A stretch of DNA of 64,000 nucleotides, taken from NCBI GenBank assembly GCA_949358305.1, contig OX442319.1, forward strand, positions 8,308,001-8,372,000, in the 5' to 3' direction. This DNA is from Strigamia acuminata. Lineage: Eukaryota; Arthropoda; Chilopoda; Geophilomorpha; Linotaeniidae. Of this stretch, positions 26,933 to 39,622 are shown one piece after another. How positions within the stretch are numbered: the first letter of the stretch is position 1; every line of letters begins with the position of its first letter. The notes under the pieces are model-generated. The model was not told the DNA's origin. It searched no databases and saw nothing but the letters and a program-made list of their open reading frames with translations. The position numbers were made by a program, and so were the translations under genes.

Positions 26933-28480
26933 CTGCTCGCTGCCATTGGCAGTGGGAGGGACCGGTTAAGTCGGCGAGAGACGCGCGCTCTCGACGTCAC
27001 TGCGTTTGTGGCCTCGTATTGGCCGTGTGCGAACCAGAGTGCAACACGTGCCGCAAAGGAGCAAATATCGATCAAAAACAAGTCGGAAATCGGAGCCACC
27101 CGCTCCAACAACCCGCTCTTTTGTTTCCCAATTAAACATCGTGTCAAAAATTCGACCGCTCCCTATGACCCCACCCAAAAAAAAAAAATCCCCCCAAAAA
27201 AAAAAAAAATTTTCCAAAAAATTTTCCACATTGAAATTTCTTCGTCCGGTTTTGTCCCCGCGCCCATCCATAATTGATGACGCCCGTATCGAACGAGGTA
27301 ACGAGCAGGGTCCCGTCGCGAGCCCCGCCCCCGCACCTGTCGACGACAGCAAACGACATTAGCCGAGGGGCTGGAGCAGGGGCGACGGGGAAAAGAGGGA
27401 GCGCGCACGCATATGACGGGCAATCGAATTTGGGCGCGCGCAACTCAATTGGCACCCGGCGAAAAAGTCGCGCGCGGATTGCCTGGCTCGCCGCACAAAC
27501 CAACTCGGAGCTCGTTACCTCCTTACAATTTCGATAATTGCATCAAACCCATCGATTTTTGATGAGGGCAAGCTCCAGGCTCGCTCCCCGCACCCTCCCC
27601 CTGCACGCCAAGAACTGCATTAATCACCCCCAATTTATCGACATTTTTTTCTCCCTCCCCCCGCCCGTCTTCTTGTATTCTTTTCTATATTTTCTTATTC
27701 TCAATTTGAGATTCCGAAATTTCGTTTCCTATTTTTCTTTGACTTCTTTTCTCATCTTTTTTTTTTTTTTTTTTTTCTTAGCCACGTCCAAATTTCTTTT
27801 CCCACTCGGCCTCGTTCCGGAGGCCAATTGCATTGGTGGGCGTTCCTGCGCGCGTGCGCGTGCATTTCCTCGTATTGTTTCCAATTAGATTGAGGAGGAA
27901 ACTCGTTGCCCCGACCTCGGTAGCACCACGCGGCCTGGAGCCGCGCCGCGCCGTCGGTTCGTCGTAGCGGGGACTCCGTCGACGTATGTCGTCCAATCTC
28001 GTTACGTGTCGAATCGCGGCTCCTTTTGACTCACGATGGGAGTGGGGTCGGATTGGGAGGGTGGGGAGGGGGGTGCTGGGTGGGGTGGGGTGGGGTGGGG
28101 CCCGCGAGGATCCGTCGTACACCTCGGGGTATCCCGTTTTGCTCGCATTGCGATGCAGCGTCACGGATCGTGAGGATAATATCGCAATTTATGTGCATCG
28201 ATTCGTTTGCAGCATCAAATTGATGGTTTTATCAGATGTGCAGTTAATTAATGTGGTTGTCGTAAAACCACGTATACTCACTCTGGTGGTAATGCAATCT
28301 AGGAGTTAATTTTTTTTCTCGCTTTGGGTTTATTAAAAAGCGGGATTTTGCGGGTCTGGAGTGTGGTCAGATGCGGGGTTTTGGGAGGTGGAGGAAAAGA
28401 TGAGGGGATGATGGAATGTGGGATTGTGGAGTCGGTTGGGTGGGGTTTAAAGGGTTAAGTAGGTTTTGTGGGTGTTGGTC
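26933..28480. other. GC-rich region upstream of DRGX
   Basis: Probable promoter/CpG-rich area: CpG-dense to about 28000, with homopolymer tracts near 27180-27215 and 27757-27777 and a G-rich run at 28054-28100. No coding region recognised. Confidence 0.4.
28054..28100 (+). other. G-rich run with G-quadruplex potential
   Basis: Successive GGG/GGGG blocks separated by one or two bases (gggtggggtggggtgggg) satisfy the usual four-G-tract pattern several times over. Role unknown. Confidence 0.5.
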
Positions 28481-28585
28481 AATCAAGGTCAGATGGGGGG
28501 ATGTGGGGGTTATTTTCTTGTTTTGAAATTGATTGGTTTAGGATTTGATTTTTGTGGTAGAAATGAAAAGAAAATTGAGAATTTT

Positions 28586-29340
28586 GACCAAAAAATTGAG
28601 AATTTTCTTCCAGAAAATTGAGAATTTTCTTCCAGAAAATTGAGAATTTTCTCCCAGAAAATTGAGAATTTTCTCCCAGAAAATTGAGAATTTTCTCCCA
28701 GAAAATTGAGAATTTTCTCCCAGAAAATTGAGAATTTTCTCCCAGAAAATTGAGAATTTTCTCCCAGAAAATTGAGAATTTTCTCCCAGAAAATTGAGAA
28801 TTTTCTCCCAGAAAATTGAGAATTTTCTCCCAGAAAATTGAGAATTTTCTCCCAGAAAATTGAGAATTTTCTCCCAGAAAATTGAGAATTTTCTCCCAGA
28901 AAATTGAGAATTTTCTCCCAGAAAATTGAGAATTTTCTCCCAGAAAATTGAGAATTTTCTCCCAGAAAATTGAGAATTTTCTCCCAGAAAATTGAGAATT
29001 TTCTCCCAGAAAATTGAGAATTTTCTCCCAGAAAATTGAGAATTTTCTCCCAGAAAATTGAGAATTTTCTCCCAGAAAATTGAGAATTTTCTCCCAGAAA
29101 ATTGAGAATTTTCTCCCAGAAAATTGAGAATTTTCTCCCAGAAAATTGAGAATTTTCTCCCAGAAAATTGAGAATTTTCTCCCAGAAAATTGAGAATTTT
29201 CTCCCAGAAAATTGAGAATTTTCTCCCAGAAAATTGAGAATTTTCTCCCAGAAAATTGAGAATTTTCTCCCAGAAAATTGAGAATTTTCTCCCAGAAAAT
29301 TGAGAATTTTCTCCCAGAAAATTGAGAATTTTCTCCCAAA
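28586..29340. repeat. 22-bp palindromic minisatellite, ~34 near-identical copies
   Basis: The unit is CCC + AGAAAATT + GAG + AATTTTCT. The two 8-mers are perfect reverse complements, so every unit can form a hairpin with a 3-nt loop. About 32 successive units are identical. The minus strand contains no stop in any frame, which creates a spurious 300-codon frame (29381-28479). Confidence 0.95.
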
Positions 29341-29740
29341 AAATTGAACATTTTCCCCAAAAAATTGAACATTTTCCCCAAAAAATTAAAAATTATCTCC
29401 CAAAAAATTGAAAATATTCACCAAAAATTTAAAAATTTTCCTAAAAATTTTAAAAGTTTTCCTAAAAATTGTAAAATTTTCCTAAAAAATTCAAAATTTT
29501 CCTAAGAAATTCAAAATTTCCCTAAAAATTTCAAAATTTCCATAAAAAATTCAAAATTTCCGTAAAAAAATTCAAAATTTGCGTACAAAAATTCAAAATA
29601 TCCCCAAAAACTTTTTCCCAAAATTTTAAAAGATTTTCTCAAAATTTAGAAGACGTTCACAAAAATTTAGAAATTTTTAAAAAAAATTCAAAAATTAACC
29701 AATAAAATTCAAGAAATATACTTAAAAAAATAGTACAAAA
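29341..29740. repeat. Decayed continuation of the 22-bp array
   Basis: Units become ccaaaaaattgaacattttc, then ever looser aaaaatt...ttttcct copies of about 20-22 bp. Homogeneity falls steadily with distance from the core array. Confidence 0.75.
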
Positions 29741-32335
29741 CTATTAATAATTACCTCCGAAAAAACATTGCGACTATTCCTCATTGCATTAGTTCGCAGG
29801 ATGCCGGATTGATCACATCGCCGTCTTCAGTGGCTGCGGGTAAAGCTCGTTAATTCGCAGTGTTTTATTACGTGATTACCTGTCCTTCAGTTTGCCAAGT
29901 TTGGAAATTGCGGCGAAGGCGAGGGCGAGGGCGAAGGCGAAGGCGAGAGCGAGAGCGAGCACGAGGGAAAAGCAGGATCGAGCGAAACGCATTTTCTTTA
30001 TCATCGAATTGAACAAGTCAAACGGGTTGATTGTGCCCCGTACGAATAAACACACAACACAGGGACGTATATTCCTCGCACCAGGTGTTTCGATTCGGAG
30101 ATTCGCATCCAATTAATGGGGGGAAACGAATTTATTACGATGACATGATGAATGAGGCTATTCGGGAAAGCCCGGTTTGCTCGCTCAAGGGGCTCGAGTG
30201 CGACTGGTGGAATCGCTGGATTGGAATGTCGTGAAAATCGGCGAAATGATGGCGTTTTGGAAGCGTAAAGCCGAAGATGGAAACATAAAATTGTTGATTT
30301 AGTGCAAGGTGAAATGAATGAAAAGAACATTTTGTCAAATGTGTGTGTGTGAAAGGTTGCTAAGCGACTGAGTAAATCGATAAAACAAAAGACAACAAAG
30401 CGCTAGGAAATAAATGCTGTGGAGCGCTGTAGAGCGCGCTGTGGGGAGGAGAAGGGAAGGGAAAACTTTGGGATCGCTCAAACCGGACATGGTCAATTTT
30501 CGGATCAAGTTGAACAGGTTATGCGGAATGGAGGGTCGTGTCAGCAGTTTGTAATGATTTTTCGGGGATTTTGCAGAGTCGATGGAAAGTGGTTTAGGGA
30601 AAACACCGGACTCTCTTCAAAAATTTATTTTATTTTATTTTATTTATTTGTTTTATTTATGTTTATGTAGTTTTGGAAAATATAGATTTTTTTTTTAAAT
30701 AAATATTTAAGCTTTGTTTTTGACATCTTGGAAATTTTTAAATTTGTTTTGGAAATTTTTAAATTTATTTTTTTTAATTTTTGAAATTTATTTGTCCTAA
30801 TTTTTAAATACATTTTTCCTAATTTTTAAATTTATTTTTCCTAATTTTTAAATTTATTTTTGTATTTATTTTTGGAAATTTTTTGATTTCGTTTTCATTT
30901 TTATCATTTTTATTTTAATTATTTTCTTGATTGATTTAATAAAATTTAACATTTAAACCCCCCCCTATCATATTCTAGTCTAAGTGAGTGAACTCTAACG
31001 TTGACGCGTGACCACGTGCTGAACCCTGGTGGGGCCTAACCACTACCAGTCTTTAAGCTCGTTTTGTCAATATTTTTTTTCTTTTTTTTTTAAATCGGAT
31101 TGTGGAAAAGTACTTTTTCTTAAGTGCAGACTGCGGACATTTTGCTGGTGATGGATAACAAACTTCATTAGTTTCCAATCCACTGGTAAATCGTCCATTT
31201 CTTAACTTCACAATACCAATAGAATATGCAAGACACCGAGGCAGATCAGTACATTCAATACTGATACTGATAAACACAATTGTAACAAGCTTTAACACAA
31301 GAATTGGGAGTGCTGGTTGGTTGCCTCATGGCCAGGGGAGGACCATGGGGCGTTTGGACACCATTCACGATTAAGAACAACACAGAGAACACAGTTTGGA
31401 TTGATTATATCTTTATTGCAGTTGTCTAGGGGTTGCGCAATGGGAATGCAGCTCTAACGTTATGCTGTAGGAGCTGCTGAGGATCATCCTGATGCTGTTG
31501 CCAGTGCCAACTGGTACCAATTGGTCACATCTCGTGTAAAATCTTGTTCTACACAAAATTGTCGTGTTAAACCCTGTAAGCACAGCATAACCCAAACTTA
31601 TTTTATCAATTGTGCCTTTTCCTTTCATTTTCGGTTAAACTTCGTGCAATGTAGAATGCATCTAAAAAAAAATAGTTTATTGTGAAATCTTTTTAGCACT
31701 GCCACTAGATGTCTCTACAAGTCAGACAGTCAGTGCTTTGCAAGTCATGTGATTTGAGCCGTTAATTGAGTCATTCTCGCGATAACAGCTTGGATGAATA
31801 TCAGAGAGCAGTAGTTGGTCAAGAGGGATTCACAATGTATTTAAGAGTAGAGTATAATATGATGTGGATGAGCAAGATTTTCCTCAAACAACCAACAGAG
31901 TTAATTTGTGTAATTGTATCTGGGTTTTGAGTGTCGTAATACTGCATTGTTTAAACAGGAACTGTACTTCCTGTGACCTTAATATTTTTTATTAGGACAA
32001 ATATATCTTGCATTAGCAACATAACTTCCATTTCTCTGACAATTGAAATTATCTAGGCAATAAAAATTGGACATTAAAATTAGAACTTATACCGTAGTAG
32101 CTTTGTTGGGAGTATTAATATCTGTGATCGAGATTTCTAGCAAATTATTGCATGTTTTGAGCGATTTACACGTTATAATATGAATAAAAACAGCTAAAAT
32201 TCACTTCTTAACTGCTTTTTTCTTGCAAGGTTGCCACTTCCAGTGGTACAAGACGCCATCTATTGGTAGAAATTAGAACTACATACGGGTCTACAATGTA
32301 GTCATTTGTGGATTGAAGTATGGTAGTTGGGCCAC
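29741..32335. other. Spacer with simple repeats, no supported gene
   Basis: Contains a (ggcgag/ggcgaa)n hexanucleotide tract at 29910-29965 and tttttaaatttattttt-type repeats at 30730-30900. Short minus-strand frames at 31053-31298 and 31413-31628 have no recognised domain; the first begins with a hydrophobic stretch. Confidence 0.4.
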
Positions 32336-32337
32336 CA

Positions 32338-32640
32338 ATGGTATCGAAAATTAGACGAAAAACCCCAAAAGTTTGTTTTAAGAACATTACAATTCAATCC
32401 ATGCGTGTATTGTAAGAGATCTTAAGATCACATCACGATTGGTATTTATGTTAGCCTGATAATACTAGTAGTATCAAATAATATGAAATTAATGGACCAA
32501 TTAACATCCCTGATGAAGGAATTCGACCTGGAACCACTAAAATACTGTCTAGGAATTGAATTCAACCTAGACCTCAGAGAAAACACCATAACAAGAATCA
32601 ACAAACACATTTTAAAGCGATTCAAAATGGCAAGCTATTG
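32338..32640 (+). pseudogene. Second Ty1/copia reverse transcriptase remnant
   Basis: Degenerate RVT_2 sequence. A decayed IYVSLIILVVSNNM corresponds to the YVDD catalytic block. It is followed by LTSLMKEFDLEPLKYCLGIE and NKHILKRFKM, which match the copia order (...LGPLKYFLGIE...). Frame breaks lie upstream. Opposite in strand to, and different from, the copia relic at 4320-4910. Confidence 0.75.
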
Positions 32641-32939
32641 GCAGTATTTGTTCAAAGCTGCTAAAGTGCTCACGAAGTGCCGTCACACATTAAAATACAC
32701 ATAAAATACACTGTACACATATGCCTATTGTTAAGCGCCCGGTCCGCACTGTGAATTATACACTCAGGGATGCGGATAGTTTGTGTTTTTCTTATCCCGG
32801 ATGAATGAGATGCAATGGAGAGAATTGTTCGCGCAAGACAATTCTTATCGAGTATTAATAAGACTTTTATTGAGTTGGCGATGGCGCGACTACTTTTTTT
32901 TTTTTTTTTTTTTTTCCAGAAATCCAGAAAAACTAAAGT

Positions 32940-33400
32940 ATAACCATTTCTAACCAAAATGCACAGGCAAGCAAGATTAAAATGGGCAAAACAACGTAAA
33001 CACTGGACATCTCATGACTGGAGTAAAGTCATATTCTGTGATGAGTCCAGAATTTGCCATGAATGTGGAGATGACAATGGAGCATTTGTCTGGAGGTGCA
33101 TTGATGAGAATTTCAACAGTGATTGCCTCAAATCTTCTATTAAATTCCTTAATCTTCGATGGTTTGGAGCTGCATATCTAAAGAAGGCACTGGACATTTG
33201 TGTATCGTAAATGAGACAGTCAATGCAGCTATATACATAGATATTTGTACTATTTTTACTGCCAACAATCGAGGATCATTTTGGGGATGAAGAGGTGACT
33301 TAATATCAGGACAACAACGCTCCCTGACACAGAGTCAAGGATGTGAAACAATACCTTCAAGAAAAATAATGCAATTGACACCAGTGACTTATACAAGTAG
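32940..33400 (+). pseudogene. Tc1/mariner transposase remnant
   Basis: In frame from about 32945: PFLTKMHRQARLKWAKQRKH, WTSHDWSKVIFCDESRI, FVWRCIDENFNSDCL, LRWFGAAYL. These are the Tc1 DDE core around the second catalytic aspartate (FCDES). After a break, out-of-frame pieces resemble the QDNAP block and VKQYLQE (about 33310-33370). The N-terminal half and 5' inverted repeat are missing, so the copy is dead. Confidence 0.85.
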
Positions 33401-33685
33401 ATGAGTAATTGATTAAATAGGAATAATTTTAAAAATTTTAAATGGTCCTAAACAGCACTTTTTTTGTTTGATTCCGAACTTTTTTCCTCAGATTTGTATG
33501 ATTCCAAAATTATTTCCCTGTGTTGATTTTGTAATGATTTTTTATTTCATCACTAGTTGAAGTTCTACTGGTTTTTTAAGTGAAAATGTAGATAAAACAA
33601 TGCTCTTTCAAGCTAATTTATTTGTTTTTTAACAAAGTTTACTCATTATTGTGCTACAGCACTTTATTGTTGCATTTTCAGTTTA

Positions 33686-33722
33686 AGGTGGTCATGATTC
33701 TAAATTTTTTGCCAGGGGTTGT
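33686..33722. repeat. 3' terminal inverted repeat of the Tc1 relic
   Basis: ggtggtcatgattctaaatt...gccaggggttgTA resembles Tc1-family ends read inward as TACAACCCCTGGCAAA. It lies about 300 bp after the transposase remnant and ends on TA. No matching left end was found. Confidence 0.55.
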
Positions 33723-33734
33723 AAAAGGAAACCC

Positions 33735-34107
33735 GATGGTTTATTATTGGACGTGGCGCCAAAGCCAAACCAAGGAGAGAAAGTCTAGAATTCACAATTA
33801 CAATTACATTCCCCGCGTTAACGAAAGCATTACCGAGCATGTGTTTAAAATAGTTGTACGATCCGGACCTGATGCAGCGGTCAAATATATGTGGAATGAA
33901 CTGAGCAATGAAAAAAAAGAAAGAAATTTAATCCCAGCTCCATCAGAGCAGTCAACTCCAGGTGTACATGGGGAAACATGGTTTACCTGCTTGACTCCAA
34001 ACTTTATTAACTCAGTTCTGCCTTGGGATTTAAACTGTGACTTTGTCCAGTTCATGCTTAACATTTGGCCTATTGTGACCGGCGCCTTTAGCGCCTGGAT
34101 TCCTTAG
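33735..34107 (+). other. Unidentified reading frame directly after the Tc1 end
   Basis: About 124 codons, open from within the Tc1 end and stopping at TAG 34105. Composition is protein-like, with charged stretches (TKERKSRIHNYNYIPRVNES, NELSNEKKERNLIPAPS) and a C-terminal WDLNCDFVQFMLNIWPIV. I cannot assign it. It may be an exon or another transposon piece. Confidence 0.25.
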
Positions 34108-35414
34108 CCAAACTTTCTATAGATTTAAGAAACACAATGATTGTCAATTTTGTCTTGTTGAGGTTTTCATTATTTATAAGTTAAATTGTGTTTAGTTTAT
34201 AATTTATCTATTTTGTTTATTTAGTTTTGTCTTTGTAATTTGAGTGAATTCAACCCTTTGAACAGCCACTGCTCCTCATTCAGACCGCGTGTCCGGTGGC
34301 AATTGAGCCATTATGACATGTGTGGTCGGTTTTCTCTATTCTCGTCACATCGGTGAGGATATATCCTGAAAAATCTATCTATAAACGGGATTCTTTTGGA
34401 TTACTTTAGATCTAATAAATAAAATATTATAAATAAAGAGCAGCATTTTTTATGTAACGGATATAGCCCCTATGATTCCGTAGGAATTCTTCATGCTCCT
34501 GAGCTTAGCCATGGAGTCACAGGAAATAGCATTTCCTGTATAGGGAGGAATACTTCTTTTTCACAACCGTGGATTACATTTCAACATCAACTTGTCACGG
34601 GCATGCTACCTACCACCTTATTTTTTCATTTATTTTCTAATTTAGACTAACCCATCTTATTTTTCCTTTATTCTTTTATTTTACCTTCTTTTTATTTTGA
34701 TGACTAATCCTCTTTAGTGTATGCGCAAATAAGACTTTGCGCATCCTATTATTTTCAACAATAGAACTCCATCTTCTACCTTTCACCCCTCAGGTCACGT
34801 TGATTAGACCAATCACGTGACTAAGGTGACTTAATTTCATCTACCCCAACAGTAATCACTTCTCTTCCTACTACCGACCAGGACTCCTCTTATAGATCTT
34901 AGTAGAGAATGTCACCTTTTCTTTTGCGCCTTAAACAAGCGCCACCCACCTCTATAACCCTATTGCGCTGCTTTTAAGCTGACTTTTTAGTATTTACATG
35001 CCTTTAGACATTCTTCAACCCTTGAGTGTTAAATTATATTGTGCATTTTTCATTATTTTACCCACATCCACCAACTGAGTATGATACTGTCGAATATTAA
35101 ATTATGTTGAGTCACAGCGAGACCAGATTCATCTAATCGCCCGATGTCCACATTTAACGGCGACCATTTAAAAGGAATCTACGAGCCTTTGCCCAGCTAT
35201 TTGCGCTAAATTCATCTTTTGCGCGATATTTTGTTAAATTAATTTACAACCATCAAATTAATTGTGACAAACTTGAGAGAACCCCAGAACTTGGACTCCT
35301 TGCTTGGAATAATTATTCAACAATTATTCTGAGTTGTCTAAAGTTTTTTTCATAAAAGACAAGAAGCTTGAGTCCACTACGCGTGACGGCCGACCGACTG
35401 TAGCAGCCACTCGT
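34108..35414. other. AT-rich spacer, nothing recognised
   Basis: No domain-bearing frame on either strand. Confidence 0.4.
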
Positions 35415-38215
35415 CCGGATAAGTTTTACATTCACGGGAATTCCCGTTGTTAAATGTCGGAATTTCCGACCCCGTCAACTAGCATTTGCGTTGAGTGCAC
35501 GACCGTCGAGCAGAGGAACGACTGCCATCTTTGCCACATTCACATTTGCTTTAATTCTCCTTCAGAGCTCTCTTGTTTTCACCAATTTTACCCGCTGCCC
35601 TCGAATTAACGCTGGGTTCTAATGGGTGCCGGGGTCATTACGCGTTATCGACATTCGCCCTACAAGTTGGGGATACAACATGGTCGCTAAACCAAAAGTT
35701 CAAAGATGTCGCGCAAAAAAATTCAACATTAAGCTAGTGCTACAAGTCTTTTAGATTACTTCTGAAACCATGATTGCGCAAAATTGTACACTCGCGCTAA
35801 GTTAAAATGTTAGATGAAAAACAGCTGCAGACTTATTTTTAACCAAAAAATTGGTTCGAAATAGTTTTTCCGTTTTTTACTCTTTAGGAGGCAAACAATT
35901 GTTCGCTTGTGGCGTCATTTTGTCTCACAGCGGCCCTGGTCAGAAAAGTCGTTGAGGACAATTCGCCAGCACCAAATTACTAAGGAACCAGATTTCCTAG
36001 AAGACAACAGTAATCACCGGGCTGTGAATATTTAATTTGCGACACTGACAGACATAATTGTCAACGCACACAAAATGGTGGCCGTGAGACTAGACGTGGG
36101 AGAAAAGTCGCGAGTTTGAGTTGAATCTAATATGTTTGATTGTTTGTGATATCGTTCACGAGATTTATTCATTGCACACTTCAGGATATGTGCAATAAGC
36201 GTGTTAGTATTTAATGTCCCGATATTGTGATCGACCAATTATGACTTTTATATTTGCTTGTTACGGTACTGCGGTCGATTATCTATTCATATTAACACGC
36301 GCCCCGATTGTCGTCTGCTCGAAAGAGCTTGTATTATTTAAAAGTTTCTATTGTTTTATCGATTATATTTATTTAATATTCTTTGTAAAGGATAAATCAA
36401 TCAAACAAACTATTGATTTATCCTATTTCTAGTTGTGTTTGTTCATTGAGTGCAAGCTAGCGTCGAAACATGAACCATTAAACATGGTGGACGCATGTCG
36501 GTTTCCTGCACCATTTTAAATGTGTTTCAACCTTCTTTTTGGACATACCAGGCCGGGAAAACATCTTCAAGTAGTAGTAGTAGTAATAGTAATAGTAGTT
36601 ACTTAAGCTTGGGAAATAAAGAGTTGGTCCTACTGCACACCAGCAAACTTCAATGTTTGGGAATCAGAAATTTTAATTTCATACTACAGAAACACGCCTA
36701 TGTTAGAAGGCATAGGATTAGCGCCACACCCAACCATCTTTAAATTTTCATCGGGGTCACATTTCGACATCAATTTATAATACTATGCGCTTACAAACAC
36801 GTTCTGCATTGGAATTGGGTGGTTGTCAGAGCGGGCATGGGATGCCATATGGCCGCTTGCTCAAACTGCTCGGGCACTAAAAAACGCCAAAAGACTCAAC
36901 CGTAAGAGTCCAAGCCTACTCCCGGTTCTTGATCAAAGGGTTAATGCCTCCGGAAAGAAGAATCGGCATGATGGCCGAGTCGTAGATGAAGACCCACGTT
37001 TTCTGAATGCCAAATGCACTCCTTTGGGAATTGATATGGTCCAAGCCCCCCATATGATTGAAGAAACCTCTCGTCCCCACTATAAGTAAGAGCTTAACCA
37101 GGCCATCCGCAAGATGAAAATGATTTTTCAACGTCCCTGTCACCAGTAGTGCAGCTTGGACTATACCATAGACTCCATGAGCAATCACAGGGATCGTATG
37201 CGAGTATGGTACAGAGTACAGACAGAGTAACCAACCACATCGCAGATGAGATTAGAGGTGTGCGCCAATTTGGCTCGGTGGCAGATATGCTGGAAATTAG
37301 CCAGTCATCTGCACAAGGTAGCTGGGTGGCATAGCAGCAATCCGCACCATTTTTAAGGTCATTTTTTTGGGAATTTTTTTATTTTTTTTGAAATTCTGGT
37401 GTTTTGGTCTTCACCAACGTCGACGATTTCGATTCCGATTCCGATGTAGACATTGTAGGACACAACGATTCCAACGTTTTCATCAAAAGTAAAATTCAGA
37501 TCAAACTTTTTTGTTGATTTTTTTAATTTTAACGTTTTTGTTGATGTTGCACATTTTGGCTGAGCCGGTCAGCCAAACCCCAGCCACTGCTATTCGATTG
37601 GCCACAGCCTATTGATGCTGCTTCATGAGTATTTAGAACATCAGAATTGACAGCTATTTTCTTTTATTACATTTGTATATCATATCTTTTTAGGTGTATA
37701 GACGCCAATTGCTGGCAAACAATCTAGGCAGCAACCACTATTACTTGATTCTCAAGGTAGCCTATTTAGAAACCTTAGTTTGTGTAGTTGATAAATCCTG
37801 TTTTAATATGTATTACTATACTGATGATTATAATAAACCATTATCATCTTTGTTTAAACCACTGCGTCATTTTTTTAGACTTGTCTGTCCCATAGGATTC
37901 GACGTTGCCAGTTTTCTGATTCTAATTAACCGACTCTAATTGGCGACAGCCGGTCGCGGCAGCCATTGCCATAGGATTCGCCGTTGTTTGCGGCAACGTG
38001 CCATTTCGATTTGTTATTTTTTTTAAATATTTAAATCATTTGGGATAACAGTAATATCTCGGATTATTCATCTATCAATTTACTTTAATTTTTTCTATAT
38101 TTGGAAACAAGAGTGTTCCACATTAGGCCTATTGTTGGGTTTTTTTCCTCATATTAATTCATCATCATGTTATTGGAAATAAAATGGTCCCAGTATCTCA
38201 GTTATTGTGGCGGTC
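35415..38215 (+). repeat. Dispersed repeat, copy 1 (piggyBac-like tail), with ~1.1-kb insertion
   Basis: This segment is largely repeated at 38555-40655. Matching blocks include 35465-36050, 37195-37260 and 37340-38215. Between 36055 and 37195 is sequence absent from copy 2, so it is an insertion here or a deletion there. At 35487-35609 (+) a short frame ends CVEC...CHLCHIHICFN...SCFHQFY, then a stop. This pattern resembles the cysteine-rich C-terminus of piggyBac transposases (C-x2-C ... C-x2-C-x-(V/I)-H-(L/I)-C-x-N ... CF-x2-F). No intact transposase is seen. Confidence 0.55.
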
Positions 38216-38554
38216 AGATTCATTTTGTAAGTCATAATTGTTATAATATTTTTTAAACATGATTTTATTAATTTTCGTTATTTTATTCAGTCCGATCGCG
38301 GCGAACTAATAAGGGCCAAGTGGATTATCGTCCAGTAAGTACTTCGAGATTTACTGCTGCTTAACCATGATTTTCTTTGAAAATTTTCTAAACTTTTTTG
38401 AATTTTTGAATTTTGTTGTTTTTGCATTTATTATATTTATTAAGCATTTTGCCTCACAGAATCGAGGCAAATGTGCCTATGATCGCGACATTTGATCGTC
38501 TTAGTGCAATGCCACAGTTAATACAGTCCGCTGGGCAGAAGCTTCACCGCTGTC

Positions 38555-39583
38555 TAGGATAAACTTTATATTCACAGGGATCCCCTATGCTTGTAGGCAA
38601 ATGGCGGAGGCCAAATATTTGCATTTACATCCACTGAAGCACCCCTTAATAACTGATAAATTTTACAAACTTGTCATTTTCACGCAAAAATTTTCGACCC
38701 CGACAACTAGCATTTGCGTGGAGTGCATGACCGTCGAGCAGAGGGACGACTGCCATCTTTGCCACATTCACATTTGCTTTAATTCTTCTTCAGAGCTCTC
38801 TTGTTTTCACCAATTTTATCCGCTGCCCTCGAATTAACGCCGAGATCTAATGGGTGACGGAGTCATCCACGCGTTATCGACATTCGCTATACAAGTTGGG
38901 GATACAACATGGTCGCTAAACCAATAGTTCATAGATGTCGCGCAAAAGAATTCAACATTAAGCTAGTGCTACAAGTCCTTTAGATTACTTCTGAAACCAT
39001 GATTGCGCAAAATTGTACACTCGCGCTAAGTTAAAATGTTAGATGAAAAACAGCTGCAGACTTATTTTTCACCAAAAAATTGGTTCGAAATAGTTTTTCC
39101 GTTTTTTAGGCTCTTTACTCTTTAGGGCGTAAACAATTGTTCGCTTGTGGCGTCATTTTGTCTCACAGCGACCCTGGTCAGAAAAGTAGATGAGGACAAT
39201 TCGCCAGCACCAAGTTACTACCGAAATATATTTCCTTTCTGACAACGATAATCGCACCTGGTTGTAAAAATTTAATTTGCAACACTGATCGACAGATAAT
39301 CTGTGTGTATGGTACAGCAGAGTAACCGACCACATCGTCGATGAGATTAGAGGTGTGCGTTGATTTGGCTTGATGCAGCAGCAACTTTAAACAATTTAAG
39401 TTTAAACCATTTAAACCATTTAATGTGTTTGTGAGAATGGAATTCGGGCCATTGGAATGTTATGGCCGTCATGGAACGCAGGGGCGGATCTAGCTTTTCG
39501 GGGGCCCGGGGTTTGAGGTTTGTTCGGGGTCCCTTTATCAAAATTTTTAATAGCGACCTTTCTTTTTTTTTCTTTTTTTTAAC

Positions 39584-39622
<39 letters not shown>

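Noticed and set aside
28479-29381. 300-codon minus-strand frame of 22-residue repeats
   Set aside because: The 22-bp palindromic unit contains no stop in any minus frame; the frame is a by-product of repetition.
29876-30112. Minus frame with a LALALAFAFALALAFA stretch that looks like a signal or membrane segment
   Set aside because: It comes from a (ggcgag/ggcgaa)n hexanucleotide repeat.
36916-37188. Minus frame with NHMGGLD...IYDSAIMPILL, resembling piggyBac or LINE polymerase motifs
   Set aside because: The similarity is short and ambiguous between two families, and it is on the opposite strand from the cysteine-rich tail; not called as a gene.
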